Shown piece by piece: positions 6,342 to 9,391 of a DNA stretch of 9,391 bases; positions within the stretch are counted from its first letter, which is position 1; each line of letters opens with the position of its first letter. The translations under genes were made by a program, and so were the position numbers. The notes below the pieces were generated by a model. That model was not told the DNA's origin, did no database searches, and saw only the letters and a list, made by a program, of their open reading frames with translations. Location of the stretch: positions 1-9,391 of the forward strand of contig JAATFS010000159.1 in assembly GCA_015655035.1 (NCBI GenBank). The letters are read 5' to 3'. The stretch comes from Lysobacterales bacterium (GTDB taxonomy: Bacteria; Pseudomonadota; Gammaproteobacteria; Xanthomonadales; Xanthomonadaceae).

Positions 6342-7685
6342 ATGAGCGAACTCCACAGCATCCCAGAAAGCTGCGACTTACTGATCGAAGCCGGCCATGT
6401 CGTCCCGATCGAGCCGCATGCGGTGGTGCTGGAGGATCATGCGGTGGCGGTGCGCGATGGCGCGATCGTCGCGGTGTTGCCGACCGCCGAGGCCCGCGCC
6501 CGCTTTGCTCCCGCGCAGACGGTATCGCGGCCGGATGCGGCGCTGATCCCCGGCCTGGTCAACGCGCATACCCACAACCCGATGACGCTGCTGCGCGGCG
6601 TCGCCGACGACCTGCCGCTGATGGTGTGGCTGCAGCAGCACATCTGGCCGGTGGAGGCCGCCGTGATCGGACCCGAGTTCGTCGCTGACGGCACCACCCT
6701 GGCGATTGCCGAGATGCTGCGCGGCGGCACCACCTGCGCCAACGAGAACTACTTCTTCGCGGACGTACAGGCCGCGGTCTACAAACAACATGGCTTCCGC
6801 GCGCTGGTGGGGTCGGTGATCATCGATTTCCCCACCGCCTGGGCCAAATCGGACGACGAGTATTTCGCCCGCGCCGGTGAACTGCACGACCAGTGGCGCG
6901 ACGATCCGTTGATCGGCACCGCGTTCGCGCCGCATGCGCCGTATACCGTCAGCGACGCCAACTTCGAACGCGTTCGCATGCTGGCCGACCAGTTGGACAT
7001 GCAGGTGCACCTGCATACCCACGAGACCGCGCAGGAAGTGGCCGATTCGATCAAGCTGCACGGCCAGCGCCCGTTGGCGCGGCTGGATCGCCTGGGCCTG
7101 GTCAACGACCGCCTGATTGCGGTGCACATGACCCAGCTCACCGATGCGGAAATCCACCTGTGCGCAGAGCGTGGCGTGAGCGTGGTGCATTGCCCCGAAT
7201 CCAACCTCAAGCTGGCCTCCGGCTTCTGCCCGGCCTGCGCCTTGCAGCGGGCCGGGGTGAACCTGGCGATCGGCACCGATGGTTGCGCCAGCAACAACGA
7301 CTTGGACATGTTCAGTGAGAACCGCACCGCGGCGATCCTGGCCAAGGCGGTGGCCAACGATGCCACCGCGCTGGACGCCGCGACCACGCTGCGCGCGGCC
7401 ACGCTGGGTGGCGCGCGCGCGCTCGGTTTCGGCGACAGGATCGGTTCGATCGAGGTCGGCAAGCAGGCCGACCTGGTCTGCGTGGACTTGTCCGCGCTGG
7501 AAACCCAGCCGCTGCACCACGTGTTGTCGCAGCTCATCTACGCCGCCGGTCGCCAGCAGGTCAGCGACGTCTGGATCGCCGGCAAGCCCAAGCTGGTCCA
7601 GCGCGAACTGGTCGGCATGGACACCGCCGCGCTGGTGGCCAATGCCCGCCAATGGCGCGAGCGCATCCGCAACGTTCGCGCCTGA
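6342..7685 (+). CDS. mtaD: 5'-methylthioadenosine/S-adenosylhomocysteine deaminase (TRZ/ATZ amidohydrolase)
   Basis: 447 residues, amidohydrolase superfamily. It deaminates MTA and SAH to the corresponding inosine derivatives, clearing by-products of S-adenosylmethionine use in the cytoplasm. Seen: NAHTHNP with metal ligands His76 and His78; VHLHTHETAQE giving His225 and catalytic Glu228; AVHMTQ with His262; GTDGCASNND with Asp313. All expected metal and catalytic residues are therefore present. The C-terminal GSIEVGKQADLVCVDL is the usual amidohydrolase return strand. ATG 6342 is chosen over ATG 6327 because AAGGG lies six bases upstream and ATG 6327 sits at the edge of a perfect hairpin. 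ubiG follows after 35 bases, probably in one operon. Substrate assignment within TRZ/ATZ enzymes (versus guanine or chlorohydrolase activities) rests on overall resemblance to annotated MtaD proteins. Confidence 0.92.
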   Translation: MSELHSIPESCDLLIEAGHVVPIEPHAVVLEDHAVAVRDGAIVAVLPTAEARARFAPAQTVSRPDAALIPGLVNAHTHNPMTLLRGVADDLPLMVWLQQHIWPVEAAVIGPEFVADGTTLAIAEMLRGGTTCANENYFFADVQAAVYKQHGFRALVGSVIIDFPTAWAKSDDEYFARAGELHDQWRDDPLIGTAFAPHAPYTVSDANFERVRMLADQLDMQVHLHTHETAQEVADSIKLHGQRPLARLDRLGLVNDRLIAVHMTQLTDAEIHLCAERGVSVVHCPESNLKLASGFCPACALQRAGVNLAIGTDGCASNNDLDMFSENRTAAILAKAVANDATALDAATTLRAATLGGARALGFGDRIGSIEVGKQADLVCVDLSALETQPLHHVLSQLIYAAGRQQVSDVWIAGKPKLVQRELVGMDTAALVANARQWRERIRNVRA

Positions 7686-7720
7686 CGCCCGCCGCGCCCC
7701 AAAGCACCACGGAGATTTCC

Positions 7721-8458
7721 ATGAACCTGCCCCGCGACCGCGTTTCCGAAAACTACGACCAAGCCGAACTGGACAAGTTCGCTGCGCTCGCCAACCGCTG
7801 GTGGGACGTCGATGGCCCGCAGAAACCGCTGCACGCTCTCAATCCGGTGCGGCTGGAGTATGTGGCGTCGCGCGTCACGCTGCCGGGGGCGCGCGTGCTC
7901 GATGTCGGCTGCGGTGGCGGCCTGCTGAGCGAGTCGCTGGCGCGCCAGGGCGCGCAGGTCACCGCCATCGACCTGGCGCCGGAGCTGGTCAAGGTGGCGC
8001 GCCTGCATGGGCTGGAGTCGGGGCTGACGGTCGACTACCGGGTACAGGCGGTCGAGGACCTGGCGGCCGAGCAGCCAGGCAGCTTCGATGCGATCACCTG
8101 CATGGAAATGCTGGAGCACGTGCCGGATCCGGCTGCCATCGTCCAGGCCTGCGGGAGCTTGCTCAAGCCGGGTGGCTGGCTGTTCCTGTCCACGCTCAAC
8201 CGCACCCCGGCGGCCTTCGCGCTGGCGGTAGTCGGGGCCGAATACGTGGCGCGGTTGTTGCCCAAGGGCACGCATCACTACAAGGATTTCATCAAGCCGG
8301 CCGAGCTGGCCGCGTGGCTGCGCCAGGCCGAGCTGCAACTGGAAGACGTCAGTGGCATGCGCTACGAGCCGTGGCGTAACAAGGCCAGGCTGTCCTCGCG
8401 CACCGCGGTGAACTATCTCGCCTGTGCGACGAAGCCAGGGATTGCCGATGCGCAGTGA
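7721..8458 (+). CDS. ubiG: Ubiquinone biosynthesis O-methyltransferase UbiG
   Basis: 245 residues, near the 240 of E. coli UbiG. It performs both O-methylations of ubiquinone synthesis, with S-adenosylmethionine as donor, at the inner face of the membrane. Seen: N-terminal NPVRLEYV after FAALANRWWD; SAM motif I VLDVGCGGG at 59-67; acidic Asp84 in TAIDLAPELV; MEMLEHVPDP at 128-137; and the post-motif segment NRTPAAFALAVVGAEYV running to PKGTHHY (160-187), which in UbiG forms the membrane-interacting lid. The start ATG 7721 has GGAGA six bases upstream; the frame extends back into mtaD but the extension has no family match. The gene overlaps the next by 11 bases. Its product SAH is a substrate of the upstream mtaD product, giving the operon metabolic sense. 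Confidence 0.95.
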   Translation: MNLPRDRVSENYDQAELDKFAALANRWWDVDGPQKPLHALNPVRLEYVASRVTLPGARVLDVGCGGGLLSESLARQGAQVTAIDLAPELVKVARLHGLESGLTVDYRVQAVEDLAAEQPGSFDAITCMEMLEHVPDPAAIVQACGSLLKPGGWLFLSTLNRTPAAFALAVVGAEYVARLLPKGTHHYKDFIKPAELAAWLRQAELQLEDVSGMRYEPWRNKARLSSRTAVNYLACATKPGIADAQ

Positions 8459-9152
8459 CCCATCGCAACCGCGTGCGGGTTTCCCGCCCGCCGCGTTGTT
8501 CGATCTGGACGGCACCTTGCTCGACAGCGCGCCCGACCTGCTGGCGGCGGCCAATGCGACACTGGCCGCGCGCGGCCGCGCGCCGCTGACCCTGGAACAG
8601 CTGCGCCCGGTGGTGTCCAAGGGCTCGCGCGCGATGCTGGCGGTGGCATTCCCGGAACTGGAGTCGGACGCCCGCGAGACGCTGCTGCCCGAGTTCCTGC
8701 GGCACTACGAAAGCGTGATCGGTCAGCACTCGCAGCTGTTCGACGGCGTTGCCGAACTGCTGCAGCGGCTCGACGACAACGGTACGGTGTGGGGCGTCGT
8801 CACCAACAAGCCGGAATACCTGGCTCGCCTGATCCTGCCGCAATTGCGATGGGAGCAGCGCTGCGCGGTGCTGATCGGCGGCGATACCCTGGCCGAGCGC
8901 AAGCCGCATCCGCTACCGCTGCTGACCGCTGCCAAGCGTATCGGTATTGCCGCCGACGCCTGCGTCTATGTCGGCGACGACGAGCGCGACATACTGGCCG
9001 CCCGTGCGGCCGGCATGCGCTCGGTCGCGGTGCTGTGGGGCTACCGTCTGGAGCAGGACGTTCCTTCGAACTGGCAGGCCGACCAACTGGTCGAGCATCC
9101 CCGGCAGCTGTGGCAGGCCGAGGCTTGGCCGGCACCACCGCCCGCGTCCTGA
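8448..9152 (+). CDS. HAD phosphatase, MupP-like (often annotated phosphoglycolate phosphatase)
   Basis: 234 residues, HAD subfamily IA. Seen: motif I DLDGTLLDS with nucleophile Asp19 and Asp21; motif II VVTNKP with Thr119; motif III Lys152 in ERKPHP; motif IV VGDDERD with Asp177 and Asp178. Automatic annotation would call it Gph (2-phosphoglycolate hydrolysis). From memory of family sequences, it agrees better with Pseudomonas MupP, N-acetylmuramic acid 6-phosphate phosphatase of peptidoglycan recycling: shared patterns include VSxGxRAM, SxLFDG, WGVVTNKP, GDDxRDI and a WGY-like tail. MupP is likewise next to ubiG in Pseudomonas. ATG 8448 has AGGG seven bases upstream and overlaps the end of ubiG by 11 bases; a start at 8424 is less likely. 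Phosphatase is certain; MupP rather than Gph is an inference. Confidence 0.9.
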   Translation: MRSDPSQPRAGFPPAALFDLDGTLLDSAPDLLAAANATLAARGRAPLTLEQLRPVVSKGSRAMLAVAFPELESDARETLLPEFLRHYESVIGQHSQLFDGVAELLQRLDDNGTVWGVVTNKPEYLARLILPQLRWEQRCAVLIGGDTLAERKPHPLPLLTAAKRIGIAADACVYVGDDERDILAARAAGMRSVAVLWGYRLEQDVPSNWQADQLVEHPRQLWQAEAWPAPPPAS

Positions 9153-9168
9153 CGGTCCCGGATCAGCC

Positions 9169-9391
9169 ATGAGCCAATCCATCGCACTCGACAGCTTTCT
9201 CGACAAATGGCGTAACCGCTGGCCTGAGTGGACGGTGGCCGAACCGTTCATTCCCGAGCGGCACCGGTCGCTGACCCTGGCCTGGTTTTCGCTGTTGCAG
9301 GAGTTCGAGGACATCATGAACATCGCCGGTGATCCGCTGCCGGCCGATGCGAAGCTGGCGTGGTGGCAGCAGGAATTGCGCGACTGGTCCG
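9169..9391 (+). CDS. Probable squalene/phytoene synthase family protein (partial, N-terminus only)
   Basis: The ORF starts at ATG 9169, 16 bases after the phosphatase stop, and runs off the window, showing 74 residues. Visible: an opening IALDSFLDKW, a RSLTLAWFSLLQEFEDIM helix and KLAWWQQELRDW. The K-L-x-W-W-x-x-E-L pattern resembles the start of squalene/phytoene synthase family proteins, and Xanthomonadales genomes carry such a gene near gph, as I recall. The aspartate-rich catalytic motifs would lie beyond the edge, so activity cannot be judged. The ribosome binding site is weak (CGGA), so it probably relies on readthrough from the upstream operon. It could instead be a helical protein of unknown role. 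Confidence 0.6.
   Translation, partial: MSQSIALDSFLDKWRNRWPEWTVAEPFIPERHRSLTLAWFSLLQEFEDIMNIAGDPLPADAKLAWWQQELRDWS

Noticed and set aside
6378..7652. 424-codon minus-strand open frame opposite mtaD
   Set aside because: It mirrors the mtaD reading frame, has low-complexity Gln/Gly/Val/Arg-rich content, and lacks a family match or ribosome binding site.

Overview
This is a GC-rich, densely coded bacterial chromosome segment. The protein sequences (especially the 5'-methylthioadenosine/S-adenosylhomocysteine deaminase, EpmB and UbiG) and the gene order look like a gammaproteobacterium of the Xanthomonadales/Lysobacterales. The genus cannot be fixed by eye. Nearly all the sequence is core housekeeping. 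I see no IS element, CRISPR array, tRNA, rRNA or phage gene, and no gene-free stretch longer than about 140 bases.

Left part (1-1380): the 5' half of suhB runs leftward off the window edge. trmJ, a tRNA 2'-O-methyltransferase gene, diverges from it across a 117-base gap. This suhB/trmJ pairing is a familiar proteobacterial arrangement.

Middle-left (about 1433-4479): two genes form a tightly coupled unit, with stop and start overlapping in ATGA. The first encodes a secreted PhnD-like periplasmic solute-binding protein with no transporter genes beside it. The second encodes an inner-membrane protein with a Cache-like periplasmic region, HAMP, GGDEF and EAL domains. This is the most interesting part of the window: a candidate two-protein periplasmic sensor controlling cyclic-di-GMP, arranged like the known NspS/MbaA pair but with a different binding-protein family.

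Middle-right (4508-6205): epmB (leftward) and efp (rightward) diverge from a 102-base region that contains two hairpins and a T-run in the efp leader. EpmB makes the (R)-beta-lysine that EpmA attaches to Lys34 of EF-P, so modifier and substrate are adjacent.

Right part (6342-9391): mtaD, ubiG, a HAD phosphatase gene (gph-like, but better matched to MupP) and the beginning of a probable squalene/phytoene-synthase-family gene run in one direction with short gaps or overlap, probably as one operon. MtaD can remove the S-adenosylhomocysteine produced by UbiG and other methyltransferases. Between efp and mtaD lie three consecutive hairpins, the last ending just before the mtaD ribosome binding site.
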